Assembly (NCBI GenBank): GCA_944389865.1
Contig: CALXNX010000012.1
Location: 1-47,500 of the forward strand
Direction of reading: 5' to 3'
DNA length: 47,500 bases
Origin: an uncultured Succinivibrionaceae bacterium
Lineage (GTDB): Bacteria; Pseudomonadota; Gammaproteobacteria; Enterobacterales; Succinivibrionaceae
Within the stretch, counting starts at the first letter, position 1; each line of letters starts with the position of its first letter. Below the pieces are notes generated by a model that did not search any database, was not told the origin of the DNA, and saw only the letters and a program-made list of their open reading frames with translations. Shown here in pieces: positions 15,328 to 24,710 of the stretch. A program made the position numbers and the translations under genes.

Positions 15328-16194
15328 ATGCTCAAGCCGGCTTTATATATTGCGGCCACCCCTATCGGCAATCTACAGGATGTGACGCTGCGCGTGCGCA
15401 GCGTACTGCAGGAGGTGACCATGATTGCCGCTGAAGATACGCGCCACAGTCAGATCTTCCTGCAGAGCATCGGCGCTGCCGGCAAAAAAATGCTCTCCTG
15501 CCACAATTACAATGAAGCGCAGCGCGCTGATCTAATCGCCGCCGAAATTGAAGCCGGCGGCAGCGTGGCCTTGATCTCGGACGCCGGCACGCCGCTCATT
15601 TCCGATCCCGGCTATAAACTGGTGCACGCCTTAAGCGCGCGCGGCATCGACATCGTGCCCCTTCCAGGCCCCTGCGCGGCGGTTACTGCGCTGTGCGTGT
15701 CCGGTCTGCCCACCGATAAGTTTATGTTTTACGGCTTCCTGCCGGTGAAGGATCAGGAGCTCAATACGGCCCTGGATGCCATTAAAGGCAGCGCTGCTAC
15801 AGCCGTGTTTTATGAAAGCCCGCGGCGCATTGCGCACACCTTAGCGCTGCTGGCAGGTAAATATCCCGAGCGTCAGGCGGTGCTGTGCCGCGAACTCACT
15901 AAGACCTTTGAGAGCGTCTATCGCGGATCCTGCGCATATCTTGCCGCCCTGGCGCAGAGCGATGAAAACATCAGCCGCGGCGAGCTGGTGCTCTTAGTCG
16001 GTCCTGAACCTAAAGATCAGGGGGCTGACGATGCTGTTCCGCAGCCGGTGCAGACTGCTCTTGCTGCCATGATTGCAGGCGGCATGAGTGTTAAAGGAGC
16101 GAGCAGGGTGCTTTCCGATTTAACCGGCATCAAGAGCAGGGCGCTCTATCAACTGGCGCTGCAGCTCAAGGAGCAGGGGACTGATCACAGTTGA
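15328..16194 (+). CDS. rsmI: RsmI, 16S rRNA C1402 2'-O-methyltransferase
   Basis: Methylates the ribose of C1402 in the decoding centre, the partner modification to RsmH on the same nucleotide (rsmH lies 1.1 kb further on). The 288-residue protein shows the tetrapyrrole-methylase fold signature YIAATPIGNLQDVTLR at the start, AAEDTRHSQ near 40 and LISDAGTPLISDPGYKL near 90. I start at 15328 because GGAGG (15318-15322) is well placed for it; the ATG at 15316 would contain that ribosome binding site. It is divergent from lpoA and followed by rnpB. Confidence 0.95.
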   Translation: MLKPALYIAATPIGNLQDVTLRVRSVLQEVTMIAAEDTRHSQIFLQSIGAAGKKMLSCHNYNEAQRADLIAAEIEAGGSVALISDAGTPLISDPGYKLVHALSARGIDIVPLPGPCAAVTALCVSGLPTDKFMFYGFLPVKDQELNTALDAIKGSAATAVFYESPRRIAHTLALLAGKYPERQAVLCRELTKTFESVYRGSCAYLAALAQSDENISRGELVLLVGPEPKDQGADDAVPQPVQTALAAMIAGGMSVKGASRVLSDLTGIKSRALYQLALQLKEQGTDHS

Positions 16195-16238
16195 GAACGC
16201 TGTTTTTCGAGCGCGATCACAAAAATCCCCGGCTTTGT

Positions 16239-16244
16239 TATAAT
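16239..16244 (+). promoter_or_regulatory. -10 element of the rnpB promoter
   Basis: TATAAT ends seven bases before the predicted 5' end of RNase P RNA. The -35 region is poor by eye, so only the -10 is claimed. Confidence 0.6.
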
Positions 16245-16250
16245 GGTCGG

Positions 16251-16616
16251 CGGTCAGTCGGGCAGCCGCTGCTGCGGTACGTGGTTTCAAACGGCCGCAG
16301 GAGAGGAAAGTCCGGGCTTTACAGGACAGGGTGCCAGATAACATCTGGGGAGCGTAAGCTCACGACCAGTGCAACAGAAAGTATACCGCCAGGTTTTCCT
16401 GGTAAGGGTGAAATGGTGCGGTAAGAGCGCACCGCGCCTCCAGCAATGGCAGGCGGCAGTGTAAACTCCACCCAAAGCAAGATCGAATAGGCCTCCTTAA
16501 GGTGTGGTCCGCACCGGGGGCGGGTAGATCGCTTGAGCCTGCAGGCGACTGCAGGCCTAGATGAATGGCTGCCGCTGCGCAAGCAGACAGAACCCGGCTT
16601 ACAGACTGACCTCCAG
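16251..16616 (+). ncRNA. rnpB: RNase P RNA, class A
   Basis: Catalytic RNA that removes 5' leaders from tRNA precursors. Conserved core blocks are present in order: GAGAGGAAAGTCCGGGCT (P4 5' strand), AGGGTGCCAGATAAC, ACCAGTGCAACAGAAAG, GGTAAGGGTGAAA, GTGCGGTAAGAGCGCACCGC, GTAAACTCCACCC, GGCCTAGATGAATGGCTGCC and ACAGAACCCGGCTTACAG. The ends pair as GGTCAGTC (16252-16259) with GACTGACC (16604-16611), fixing both boundaries to within a few bases. No clear T-run terminator follows. Protein-looking frames across this stretch are spurious. Confidence 0.96.
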
Positions 16617-16711
16617 CGCCTCCCTTTTCCTCCATTTTCCACCACCATAAGCCATCGGTTCCGGCCGGTAAAAATTCCCTTAATTACCTGAGATTCTGCC
16701 TCGTCCCGCGT

Positions 16712-16766
16712 TTGGTGCGCCTGCGTATCTGCGGTACAATAGTGGGAAATAGTGGTTGATTGTGGG
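16712..16766 (+). promoter_or_regulatory. dcw cluster promoter with three MraZ boxes
   Basis: TTGGTG (-35, 16712-16717), 17-base spacer, TACAAT (-10, 16735-16740). Immediately after, GTGGG, GTGGT and GTGGG start at 16742, 16752 and 16762: three direct repeats with exact 10-base period, matching the known MraZ operator. The repeats cover the expected start site, so MraZ bound there would repress the cluster, as in E. coli. Confidence 0.85.
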
Positions 16767-16795
16767 AGACTGTCCCTAAACATGGCCGGAATGGT

Positions 16796-17284
16796 ATGAG
16801 TGCACCTACTTTGTTTCTGTACGGCGCTTATGAGCTCTGCTTTGATGACAAGAGCCGCGCGGTGATGCCGGCAGCCTTTAGACGGCTGCTGCAGGAAGAG
16901 TGCGCCGGCGCCTTAGTCATCACTCAAAGCTTATTTGACCGGTGTCTGTGGCTCTATCCGCAAACCATGTGGGACAATCTGCTCTCCGGCCTCAATAACC
17001 TCTCCACTGCGGCTCATCCGGCTGTCGGCAGCATGCAGCGTCTGCTGTTGGCCAACGCTCAAAGCGTCAAATTGGACGGGCAGGGGCGCTTTGCCGTCAG
17101 TACGCTGCAGCGCAGCGCCGCGGCGTTAACGGAGAAAAAATGCACCCTGGTGGGGCTGCAGCATAAATTTGAGCTGTGGGCTCCGGAATTATTAAACGAA
17201 AAGCAGGAGTCCGATCGCGCTGCGGTGCGCGCTGCCTTCGCAGCCCCGGAAGGACAGGAGCTCTTTGCAGGCTTGAGGATCTGA
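16796..17284 (+). CDS. mraZ: MraZ, transcriptional regulator of the dcw cluster
   Basis: Ring-forming DNA-binding protein with two AbrB-like halves that recognises GTGGG repeats. The 162-residue product has the two DxxxR-type motifs: DDKSRAVMP near residue 15 and LDGQGRFAVS near 87. I start at ATG 16796 (MSAPTLFLYG) behind GGAA; the in-frame upstream ATG at 16760 lies within the third MraZ box. Its stop TGA overlaps the rsmH ATG. Its own operator sits directly upstream, so negative autoregulation is expected. Confidence 0.94.
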   Translation: MSAPTLFLYGAYELCFDDKSRAVMPAAFRRLLQEECAGALVITQSLFDRCLWLYPQTMWDNLLSGLNNLSTAAHPAVGSMQRLLLANAQSVKLDGQGRFAVSTLQRSAAALTEKKCTLVGLQHKFELWAPELLNEKQESDRAAVRAAFAAPEGQELFAGLRI

Positions 17285-18237
17285 TGATGGAGTATGCGCA
17301 TATTCCGGTACTGCTGGAGGAATGCCTCAGCGCGCTGCAGGTGCGTCCTGATGGGATTTATGTAGACGGGACTTTCGGTCGCGGCGGTCACAGCCGCGCT
17401 ATTTTGGCGCGCTTAGGCGCAAAAGGCCATCTGTATGCCCTGGATCGTGATGACACCGCGATTGCGGCCGGAAAGGCCATTGCCGATCCGCGCTTTACCT
17501 TAAAAAAGAGCGCGTTCAGCCAATTAGCGGCCGCCGCCGCAGAGTGGGGGATTGCCGGCCGGATTGACGGCATCCTGCTGGATATCGGCATTTCATCCCC
17601 GCAGATTGATGATCCTGAGCGCGGCTTTTCCTTTGAGCATGATGGACCTTTGGATATGCGTATGGATAGAAGCGCGCCCTTAAGCGCCGCTGACATTGTC
17701 AACACTTACCCTGAGGACAAGCTGGCCGAAATCTTCAAACTCTACGGTGAGGAGCGCTTTGCCAAGCGCGCAGCCCGCGCCGTGGCGCAGGCGCGGGCGC
17801 AGGCTCCGCTGGAGCGCACCCGACAGCTCGCACAGTTATTAGAAAAGGCCATTCCGGGGGCTCCCGGCCCCAAGCATAAGGCTACCCGCTGCTTTCAGGC
17901 GCTGCGCATTGCGGTCAATGGGGAGCTTGATGAACTGCAGGCGGCCCTGCAGGGGGCCCTGGAGGTCCTGGCCCCGGGCGGGCGGCTGTGCGTCATTTCC
18001 TTCCACTCGCTGGAGGATCGCATTGTGAAGGTGTTCTATAAAGAGCACAGCACGCTGCCGCAGTTTGTCCGTGATCTGCCTTTGACCGATCAGGAGCTGC
18101 AGGAGCGCTACGGTGCACAGGTCACCCTGAAGGTGGTCGGCAAGGCGGTGAAGGCAGGCAAGGAGGAGCTGCGTCGCAATATCCGCGCACGCTCGGCTAC
18201 TCTGCGTGTGGCTGAAAAATTAGGAGGTGCAGCATGA
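17284..18237 (+). CDS. rsmH: RsmH (MraW), 16S rRNA m4C1402 methyltransferase
   Basis: SAM-dependent N4-methyltransferase for C1402 of 16S rRNA. The 317 residues start MMEYAHIPVLLEECL, the invariant family N-terminus, then the SAM motif YVDGTFGRGGHS and the C-terminal SFHSLEDRIVK. The start ATG overlaps the mraZ stop (TGATG), so translation is probably coupled. Its last four bases overlap ftsL (ATGA). Together with rsmI upstream, both C1402 modification enzymes are encoded in this window. Confidence 0.97.
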   Translation: MMEYAHIPVLLEECLSALQVRPDGIYVDGTFGRGGHSRAILARLGAKGHLYALDRDDTAIAAGKAIADPRFTLKKSAFSQLAAAAAEWGIAGRIDGILLDIGISSPQIDDPERGFSFEHDGPLDMRMDRSAPLSAADIVNTYPEDKLAEIFKLYGEERFAKRAARAVAQARAQAPLERTRQLAQLLEKAIPGAPGPKHKATRCFQALRIAVNGELDELQAALQGALEVLAPGGRLCVISFHSLEDRIVKVFYKEHSTLPQFVRDLPLTDQELQERYGAQVTLKVVGKAVKAGKEELRRNIRARSATLRVAEKLGGAA

Positions 18238-18812
18238 AAAGCAGTGCAGCGCTTAATTTAGAGCGTTTTAATGATCTGCCTGATTCTCAGGCAGGCAGGA
18301 AAGCGAATACTGCTCCATCCGCCGCACCCCAGCGCGCAGATGCAGCCGCGGCCCCGCGGGCTCCCGGCTCTGTGCAGGTACAGGCTGAGCCGGAAGTTCC
18401 GGCCGCGCCGGCGGCCCCGGCTCCGGTAATTGAAACCGTAAGAGTGGATGATCTGCCGCGCCGTCTGAATCCTCATGAGGGCGTGCGCAATTATCACCAT
18501 GAGCAGCCCAAGCCCCATCTGGTGCCGGCGCTGCTTGCTGATTTGGGCAATAACTTCTTCACCTACTTTTTAATGGCGGTCTTATGCGCCCTGGCGTTAG
18601 TTAAAGTCTATCAGGTGCAGGAGACGCGCATGGTCACCGCACAGCTCAATGAAGTGCGCGAGACTAATGCCGATCTGCAGCGCCGCTGGCTGGCCTTAAC
18701 CTCAGAGCGTCAGACCCTGTCAGAGCACGGCAGGGTGCGGCAGGCGGCCATGACTCAATTGCAGATGCGCGCCCCGAAAACTGAGGCTGAGCTGATGATC
18801 ACGGTGCGCTAG
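18234..18812 (+). CDS. ftsL: FtsL division protein with long N-terminal extension
   Basis: Bitopic inner-membrane protein that joins FtsB and FtsQ in the septal-synthesis activation complex. The recognisable part is the C-terminal half: a membrane helix near residues 102-122 (NNFFTYFLMAVLCALALVKV), then the periplasmic coiled coil with LNEVRETNADLQRRWLALTSER. Ahead of it is an Ala/Pro-rich, probably disordered cytoplasmic stretch of about 95 residues, so the protein is 192 long where E. coli FtsL is about 120. Identification rests on position between rsmH and ftsI plus this topology. It overlaps rsmH by four bases and lies eight before ftsI. Confidence 0.88.
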   Translation: MKSSAALNLERFNDLPDSQAGRKANTAPSAAPQRADAAAAPRAPGSVQVQAEPEVPAAPAAPAPVIETVRVDDLPRRLNPHEGVRNYHHEQPKPHLVPALLADLGNNFFTYFLMAVLCALALVKVYQVQETRMVTAQLNEVRETNADLQRRWLALTSERQTLSEHGRVRQAAMTQLQMRAPKTEAELMITVR

Positions 18813-18820
18813 GGGACGGT

Positions 18821-20521
18821 ATGGCGCAGGAACAAGCAGTCGCTCCGGGCTATCACATCACCGGTTTTCGCCGTGCGGTGGTATGGCTGGTCTTATTATT
18901 AAGCTTTGCCTTTTTAACCGGGAGGCTGCTGTATTTACAGATCCTGGAGCCTGAGTTTTTAGTCGCTGAAGGCAATCAGCGCGTGCTGCGCAGCTACAGC
19001 TTTGAGCCCGCGCGCGGCCTTATTACTGACCGGCAGGGCAGGATCCTGGCCATGTCGGTGCCGGTCAAGGCGGTGTACGCCGATCCTAAGGCCATGCATC
19101 AGGGCAAGGTACTCCATCAGCCGGAGCTCATCCGCAAAATAGCGGCGCTGACCAATTTAAGTCCGCAGGAGCTCTTTGAGCGCATTTCCAATCCCAAAAA
19201 GCAGTGGGCTAATATCAACCCGTACGTGCCCTTAGAGCAGGCCGAAAAATTAGCGGCCCTGGAGGTGCCGGGCCTGCATATTGAGGATAACTATCAGCGC
19301 TATTACCCCACGGGCGCAGTCAATGCGGGCTTAGTGGGGCTGCTTAACTCCGAGGGCAGGGGCGTTTACGGTATTGAGCAGAGCTTTAATTCATATCTGG
19401 CGGCAGTGGCCTCCAAGCGCAGCGCGCATAAGGACAGCCGCGGCAATATTATTGAAAATTTAGGCGTGACCTCCCCGGGCAAGGCCGGCGGCAATTTAAT
19501 GCTCTCAGTCGATGACAGACTGCAGACTTTTGCCTTCAATGCCTTGTCGGACGCGGTGGCGCAGTTTCAGGCCGAATCCGGCTCCCTGGTGCTGTTGGAC
19601 GTCAAATCCGGCGAAATCCTTGCCATGGTGACGACGCCGTCTTTTGACCCCAATAACCGCTCCTCTTTTGACAGCAGTCTAGCGCGCAACCGCGCGGTCA
19701 CTGATGTGCTGGAGCCCGGCTCTACCATCAAGCCGCTGGTGTCACTGGCAGCTCTCGAGCAGCAGGCGGTGACCTGGAATGAAGTCTTTGACACGCGTCC
19801 TTTCTATGTGGACGGCAAGCTCATTCGCGACAGTCATGCCATGGATACCGGTACGCTGGCAGATATCTTAAAGTACTCGTCCAATACCGGCATGGCGCAG
19901 CTGGCCATGCGCATAGGTCCGCAGCCGATTATGGACGTATTCAGGCGCTTTGGTCTGGGGCAGCGCACGGCCTCGGGCTTAGTGGGCGAGGTCTCAGGCC
20001 GGCTGAATGCCGATCGCCGCTTCTGGGCGGAAATTGATAAGGCTACCCTGGGCTTTGGCTACGGCATTACCGTAACCCCGCTGCAGCTGGCCTCCGTGTA
20101 CGCCGCCCTGGCCAACGGCGGCGTGCGCATGCCGGTGTCTATTCTGCGCCAGCCGCATCCGCAGGCGGGCGAGCGCTGCGCCGATCCGGCGGAAATATCA
20201 CGTCTGCAGTCAGTGCTGGAGACTGTGGTGGGCGGCGGCACCGGCAGGAAGGCCGCGATCGATCGCTACCGCATTGCCGGCAAGACCGGCACTGCGATGA
20301 TCGCGGGCAAGGGCGGATACGAGCATCGCTATGTGTCCACTTTTGCAGGCTTTGCTCCCATTTCTGATCCGCGCTTTGCCCTGGTGGTGACCATTCGCGA
20401 TCCCACTAAGATCTCCTATTACGGCGGCGTGGTGTCGGGACCGGTATTTAAAGATGTGATGTCCCGGGCGCTGCAGCTTTATAATGTGCCCCCCGATAAA
20501 GCCCTTCAGCACGGCGGATAA
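18821..20521 (+). CDS. ftsI: FtsI (PBP3), septal peptidoglycan transpeptidase
   Basis: Class B penicillin-binding protein that cross-links septal wall with FtsW. The 566 residues carry an N-terminal cytoplasmic tail, one membrane helix (about 20-40), the pedestal domain with RGLITDRQGRILA, and the transpeptidase with active Ser301 (STIK), SSN at 353-355 and KTG at 488-490. Length and motif spacing match the family, and no linker oddities are seen. The spacing of 8 bases after ftsL and 11 before murE supports one transcript. Confidence 0.97.
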   Translation: MAQEQAVAPGYHITGFRRAVVWLVLLLSFAFLTGRLLYLQILEPEFLVAEGNQRVLRSYSFEPARGLITDRQGRILAMSVPVKAVYADPKAMHQGKVLHQPELIRKIAALTNLSPQELFERISNPKKQWANINPYVPLEQAEKLAALEVPGLHIEDNYQRYYPTGAVNAGLVGLLNSEGRGVYGIEQSFNSYLAAVASKRSAHKDSRGNIIENLGVTSPGKAGGNLMLSVDDRLQTFAFNALSDAVAQFQAESGSLVLLDVKSGEILAMVTTPSFDPNNRSSFDSSLARNRAVTDVLEPGSTIKPLVSLAALEQQAVTWNEVFDTRPFYVDGKLIRDSHAMDTGTLADILKYSSNTGMAQLAMRIGPQPIMDVFRRFGLGQRTASGLVGEVSGRLNADRRFWAEIDKATLGFGYGITVTPLQLASVYAALANGGVRMPVSILRQPHPQAGERCADPAEISRLQSVLETVVGGGTGRKAAIDRYRIAGKTGTAMIAGKGGYEHRYVSTFAGFAPISDPRFALVVTIRDPTKISYYGGVVSGPVFKDVMSRALQLYNVPPDKALQHGG

Positions 20522-20532
20522 AAGTAGGAATT

Positions 20533-22128
20533 ATGCATAAAACCTTATTTGAGATTAAAGAATTTCTGGGACAGGATCGCACTGAAGAAGATAAGCAGAC
20601 GGTCATTACCTCAGCCGCGTCATCCTCGCAGCAGGTGACGCCGGGCGCTTTGTTTCTGGCCCGCCGCGGCCGGCATGTGGATGCGCGGCAGTTCATCCCC
20701 GAGGCGGCCGAACGCGGCTGCGTCTGCGCGGCCCTGCTCAAGGGCGCGGACGATATTCCAACCCGCCGGACATGCCGTGAGCTGGGACTGCCCTTCATTG
20801 TCCTTGACGGGGTCAGGCAGCTGGGCCTGCTGGCCGCATTTTTGTACGGTAATCCGAGCGAAAAGCTGCGCCTCTTAGGCGTCACCGGCACCAACGGCAA
20901 GACTACGGTCACCTTTTTAATTGCGCAGATGCTGGAGAAGCTGGGCAAGAAGTGCTGGATCTTAGGCACCCTGGGGTGCGGTCCTTTGGGGCATTTAACC
21001 AAGAGCGCTAATACCACTTTAGAGCCTTTGGAACTGCAGCGTCAGCTGGCTCTGGCAGTTGAGGACGGAGCGCGCTATGCAGTGATGGAGGTGTCCTCCA
21101 TCGGCGCTGCCGAAGGGCGCATCAGCGGCTGCCGGTTTTTCGGCGGCGCTTTTACTAATTTAACCCGCGATCATCTCGATTATCACGGCAGTATGGAGAA
21201 TTATGCCGCAGCTAAATTCTCCTTTTTAAACGGCATTGAGCCCAAGCGCATAGTGATCAATGCCGATGACGGCTGCGGCCGCGATTTCATGGTGCGCCTG
21301 CCGCAGGCGGTGTACTTTGCCTGCGACAGCCGGCAGCCGTTTCTGGCCGATAAGCGCGGCATCTATGCCTCGGACATCGTCTTTACCCCGCAGGGCAGTC
21401 AGTTTAATGTCAACAGCGGCTTAGGGCGCAGTCAGGTCAGCCTGCCTTTATTGGGCGAGTTTAATGTGTCCAATTACCTGGCGGCATTGAGCCTGCTGCA
21501 CATCATCGGACTGCCCTTCCCGGAATTACTGAGAGTCAGCGCCGACTTAAAGCCGGTAGCAGGGCGCATGGAGCGCTTTGCTGCAGCTGATCCGCACAAG
21601 CCGGCCATTATCGTGGATTATGCTCACACCCCTGACGGGGTAGAGCAGGCGCTTAAGGCTGCGCGCGTGCACCTGCCGGCTGACTGCCGGCTCTTCTGCA
21701 TCCTGGGCTGCGGCGGCGATCGCGACGCGGGCAAGCGTCCCTTAATGGCTTTAAAGGCGGCGGTGTGGGCCGATGAGGTTATTATCACCACCGACAATCC
21801 GCGCAGTGAAGATCCGTGGAGCATTATTCATGAAATGATGCTGGGCGTGCCGCCGGTCAAGAAGAATATCCAAACGATCCAGGATCGCAGAACAGCAATT
21901 GAGACTGCCTTTGAGCAGGCCTCGCGCTGCGGGCGCGCCGTGATATTGATTGCCGGCAAGGGCCATGAGGATTATCAGATTCTGGCCGATCGGACCATTC
22001 ATTTCTCAGATCGCGAGGAAGCCTGCCGCCTGCTGGGCCTGCCGGCGCCTGCTTCTTTATATCCTCAGCCTGCGGCAAAGCCCGAGGAAGAGCGCAAAGA
22101 GCACCATACTCAGGAGACGCAGGCATGA
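20533..22128 (+). CDS. murE: MurE, UDP-MurNAc-tripeptide synthetase (meso-diaminopimelate adding)
   Basis: Cytoplasmic Mur ligase adding the third residue of the stem peptide. The ATP-binding loop GTNGKTT is at 119-125, and the DNPR motif (421-424, in DNPRSEDP) is the diagnostic for meso-diaminopimelate rather than lysine, so the wall is the usual Gram-negative A1-gamma type. The C-terminal end carries a charged tail of about 25 residues (PAAKPEEERKEHH..) beyond the usual terminus. Its final four bases overlap murF (ATGA). Confidence 0.97.
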   Translation: MHKTLFEIKEFLGQDRTEEDKQTVITSAASSSQQVTPGALFLARRGRHVDARQFIPEAAERGCVCAALLKGADDIPTRRTCRELGLPFIVLDGVRQLGLLAAFLYGNPSEKLRLLGVTGTNGKTTVTFLIAQMLEKLGKKCWILGTLGCGPLGHLTKSANTTLEPLELQRQLALAVEDGARYAVMEVSSIGAAEGRISGCRFFGGAFTNLTRDHLDYHGSMENYAAAKFSFLNGIEPKRIVINADDGCGRDFMVRLPQAVYFACDSRQPFLADKRGIYASDIVFTPQGSQFNVNSGLGRSQVSLPLLGEFNVSNYLAALSLLHIIGLPFPELLRVSADLKPVAGRMERFAAADPHKPAIIVDYAHTPDGVEQALKAARVHLPADCRLFCILGCGGDRDAGKRPLMALKAAVWADEVIITTDNPRSEDPWSIIHEMMLGVPPVKKNIQTIQDRRTAIETAFEQASRCGRAVILIAGKGHEDYQILADRTIHFSDREEACRLLGLPAPASLYPQPAAKPEEERKEHHTQETQA

Positions 22129-23606
22129 TCGCTTTTACTTTAGATAAGCTGCAGGCACATTTGCCGGAACTTAGGATCTTCCCGGGCTCCAGCAGCGCCG
22201 CTGCGGAAAATACAGCTGTATGTCAAGTCGTCACCGACAGCCGCGCCGACTGCAGGGGGGCCTTGTTTATTGCTCTTACAGGCGAGCGCTTTGACGGGCA
22301 TCGCTTTCTGCAGACGGCAGCCTCCAAGGGCGCTGCCATGCTCGGCGTCTCGTCTGACTGGGCTTTGGCGCATGGAAGTGATATTGCCCGCTTTAATGCG
22401 CAGGGCATTACGGTTTCAGCTGCGCCCTCCACCCTGGATTTACTGGGGTACTGCGCCTTATGCGTGCGCGAGCAGTGCGACATTCCGGTGGCCTCATTAT
22501 CCGGCTCCTGCGGCAAGACCACGGTCAAGGAAATGACTGCGGCGATGCTGGGGCAGCAGGGCAAAGTGCTCTATACTCAGGGCAATTTTAATAATGATGT
22601 GGGCGTGCCTTTAACGCTGTTAAATCTCACCGCCGATACCGATTATGCGGTGATTGAGCAGGGAGCCAGCCATTTAGGCGATTTAGCCCGCACCTGCCGC
22701 TTTGTTAAGGCGCAGACGGCGGTCTTAACCAATATCGGGCAGGCGCATATTGAAGGCTTTGGCTCGGAGGAGGGCGTGTACCTCGGAAAGAGCGAGCTCA
22801 TTCAGGATGTCTTAAGCCGCGGCGGCCGTGCGGCGGTGCCGGGCGACGGACCGTGGACCTTCCGCTTTGCCGTTGATTTTGCCTCTTATATTAAGCAGGG
22901 CCGGCTGGTCTTTTTCAGCGGCAGCGGAGCTGACAGCGAGGATTTGCTGCCGGGACTCCCGCTTATCACCTCAGCCAAAGTAATAAGCTCAGGTCCTGCG
23001 GGCATACGCTTTAATCTCACCTGCCATGAGCAGCATATGACGCAGGAGGTGACCCTGTCGATGCTGGGCGAGCACAATGCCGCCAATGCCGCCGCGGCCG
23101 CAGCCCTGGCCTTATTAACCGGCGCCCAAGTGCAGAGCGTGTACGCCGGCCTCAAGCAGTGCCGCAGTCTTGCCGGACGCTTGAACCTCAAACAGCTGGG
23201 GGCTGTAACTTTAATTGATGATGCGTATAATGCAAGCTTCAATGCGGTGACGGCGGGTCTCAATACTTTGGGAAGTTTTAAGGACTGCTGCCGCATTGCG
23301 GTATTAGGCGATATGGGTGAACTGGGCAGTGCGGCAGAGTCTCTGCACGCGGCGGTCGGCACGGCGGCGCAGGGCCAGGCTGACGCCCTCTTTACCTTAG
23401 GACCTTTGACCCGCGCGACGGCGGAGAGCTACGGCAGCTCCGGCTTTAATTGTCATGCCGGCTCGCATGAAAAATTAGCGGCGATGCTGGAGCAGTTTAT
23501 CGCCCAGAAGCTGCGCGCCGGGCAGCGCGTCTGCGTCTTGGTAAAAGGCAGTCATGCCATGCAGATGCAGCGGGTAAATGATTTTCTGATGCAGAGATAC
23601 AGCTGA
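22125..23606 (+). CDS. murF: MurF, UDP-MurNAc-tripeptide D-alanyl-D-alanine ligase
   Basis: Last of the four cytoplasmic Mur ligases; it adds D-Ala-D-Ala. The P-loop is [11 protein letters not shown] near residue 127, followed by the family block [16 protein letters not shown] and the H-containing QAHIEGFGS. The C-terminal domain holds [10 protein letters not shown] and ends in [14 protein letters not shown]. At 493 residues it is slightly longer than E. coli MurF. Its substrate dipeptide needs a Ddl ligase, which is not encoded in this cluster. Confidence 0.97.
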   Translation: MIAFTLDKLQAHLPELRIFPGSSSAAAENTAVCQVVTDSRADCRGALFIALTGERFDGHRFLQTAASKGAAMLGVSSDWALAHGSDIARFNAQGITVSAAPSTLDLLGYCALCVREQCDIPVASLSGSCGKTTVKEMTAAMLGQQGKVLYTQGNFNNDVGVPLTLLNLTADTDYAVIEQGASHLGDLARTCRFVKAQTAVLTNIGQAHIEGFGSEEGVYLGKSELIQDVLSRGGRAAVPGDGPWTFRFAVDFASYIKQGRLVFFSGSGADSEDLLPGLPLITSAKVISSGPAGIRFNLTCHEQHMTQEVTLSMLGEHNAANAAAAAALALLTGAQVQSVYAGLKQCRSLAGRLNLKQLGAVTLIDDAYNASFNAVTAGLNTLGSFKDCCRIAVLGDMGELGSAAESLHAAVGTAAQGQADALFTLGPLTRATAESYGSSGFNCHAGSHEKLAAMLEQFIAQKLRAGQRVCVLVKGSHAMQMQRVNDFLMQRYS

Positions 23607-24688
23607 TGGCAGTTTTGCTTTTTGATTATCTGTCGGCATTCGTGGACAGCTTCCGCGTCTTTGAATACCTGACCTTTAGAGCGGCGCTGGGGTTTTTAAC
23701 CGCGCTGATGATTTCCTTATGCTTCGGTCCTTATGCCATTCGTCGGCTGCAGCTGCTGCACTTCGGGCAGGTGGTGCGCAAGGACGGCCCGGAGAGCCAT
23801 TTAAAGAAGCAGGGCACCCCCACTATGGGCGGTATTTTAATTAATTCCACTATTGTACTGACCTGTTTAATCTGGTGCCGCCTTGATAATCTGTACGTCA
23901 TTCTGTGCATCATCACCATTGCGGTCTACGGCTGCATCGGCTTTGCCGACGATTATTTAAAAGTGGTGCGCAAAGATCCCCACGGCCTGCGCGCGAAATA
24001 CAAGTATTTCTGGCAGTCTGCGGCTGCTTTAGGCCTGTCCTGCGCCATCTACGGCTTTGCCGAGACCAAGGCTGAGACCACCCTGGTAGTACCCTTTTTC
24101 AAGGACTTTATGCCCGATTTAGGCTTTTTAATCATTCCGCTGGCCTATTTCGTGCTGACCGGATCTTCCAATGCGGTGAACTTGACGGACGGCCTTGACG
24201 GTCTTGCCATCATCACCACGGTGACGGTGGCGGCCGGCCTTGGCATGATCGCCTATTTAACCTCTAATGCCAATTTTGCTTCCTATCTGTATATTCCGTA
24301 TCTGCCCAAGGCCTCGGAGCTTATCGTGGTGTGCACTGCAGTGTGCGGCGCCGGCTTAGGCTTTTTATGGTTCAACACCTATCCGGCCGAAGTCTTCATG
24401 GGCGATGTGGGCTCGCTGGCTTTAGGCGCGCTTTTAGGGATCATTGCCCTGCTGGTGCGCGAGGAACTGCTGCTGGTCATCATGGGCGGCATCTTCGTGC
24501 TGGAGACCATTTCCGTTATTCTGCAGGTAGGCTCCTATAAAATGACCGGCCGGCGCATCTTTAAGATGGCTCCGATCCATCATCATTTTGAAAAGGGCGG
24601 CTGGCCGGAGCCGCGGGTGTTCATGCGCTTTTGGATCATTACCGTGGTCTTAGTGCTCCTGGGCTTAATTACCTTAAAGCTGCGTTAA
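23606..24688 (+). CDS. mraY: MraY, phospho-MurNAc-pentapeptide translocase
   Basis: Polytopic inner-membrane enzyme making lipid I from UDP-MurNAc-pentapeptide and undecaprenyl phosphate. The 360-residue sequence has about ten hydrophobic helices and the catalytic aspartates in [18 protein letters not shown] and [11 protein letters not shown], plus [13 protein letters not shown] near the end. [11 protein letters not shown] near residue 68 is the family signature. Start ATG overlaps the murF stop (TGATG). Confidence 0.98.
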   Translation: MAVLLFDYLSAFVDSFRVFEYLTFRAALGFLTALMISLCFGPYAIRRLQLLHFGQVVRKDGPESHLKKQGTPTMGGILINSTIVLTCLIWCRLDNLYVILCIITIAVYGCIGFADDYLKVVRKDPHGLRAKYKYFWQSAAALGLSCAIYGFAETKAETTLVVPFFKDFMPDLGFLIIPLAYFVLTGSSNAVNLTDGLDGLAIITTVTVAAGLGMIAYLTSNANFASYLYIPYLPKASELIVVCTAVCGAGLGFLWFNTYPAEVFMGDVGSLALGALLGIIALLVREELLLVIMGGIFVLETISVILQVGSYKMTGRRIFKMAPIHHHFEKGGWPEPRVFMRFWIITVVLVLLGLITLKLR

Positions 24689-24710
24689 GCGCTGGATTGA
24701 GGATTTATCT

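Noticed and set aside
16319-16783. Protein-coding frames across the RNase P RNA
   Set aside because: The stretch matches the conserved blocks of rnpB; the open frames are chance.
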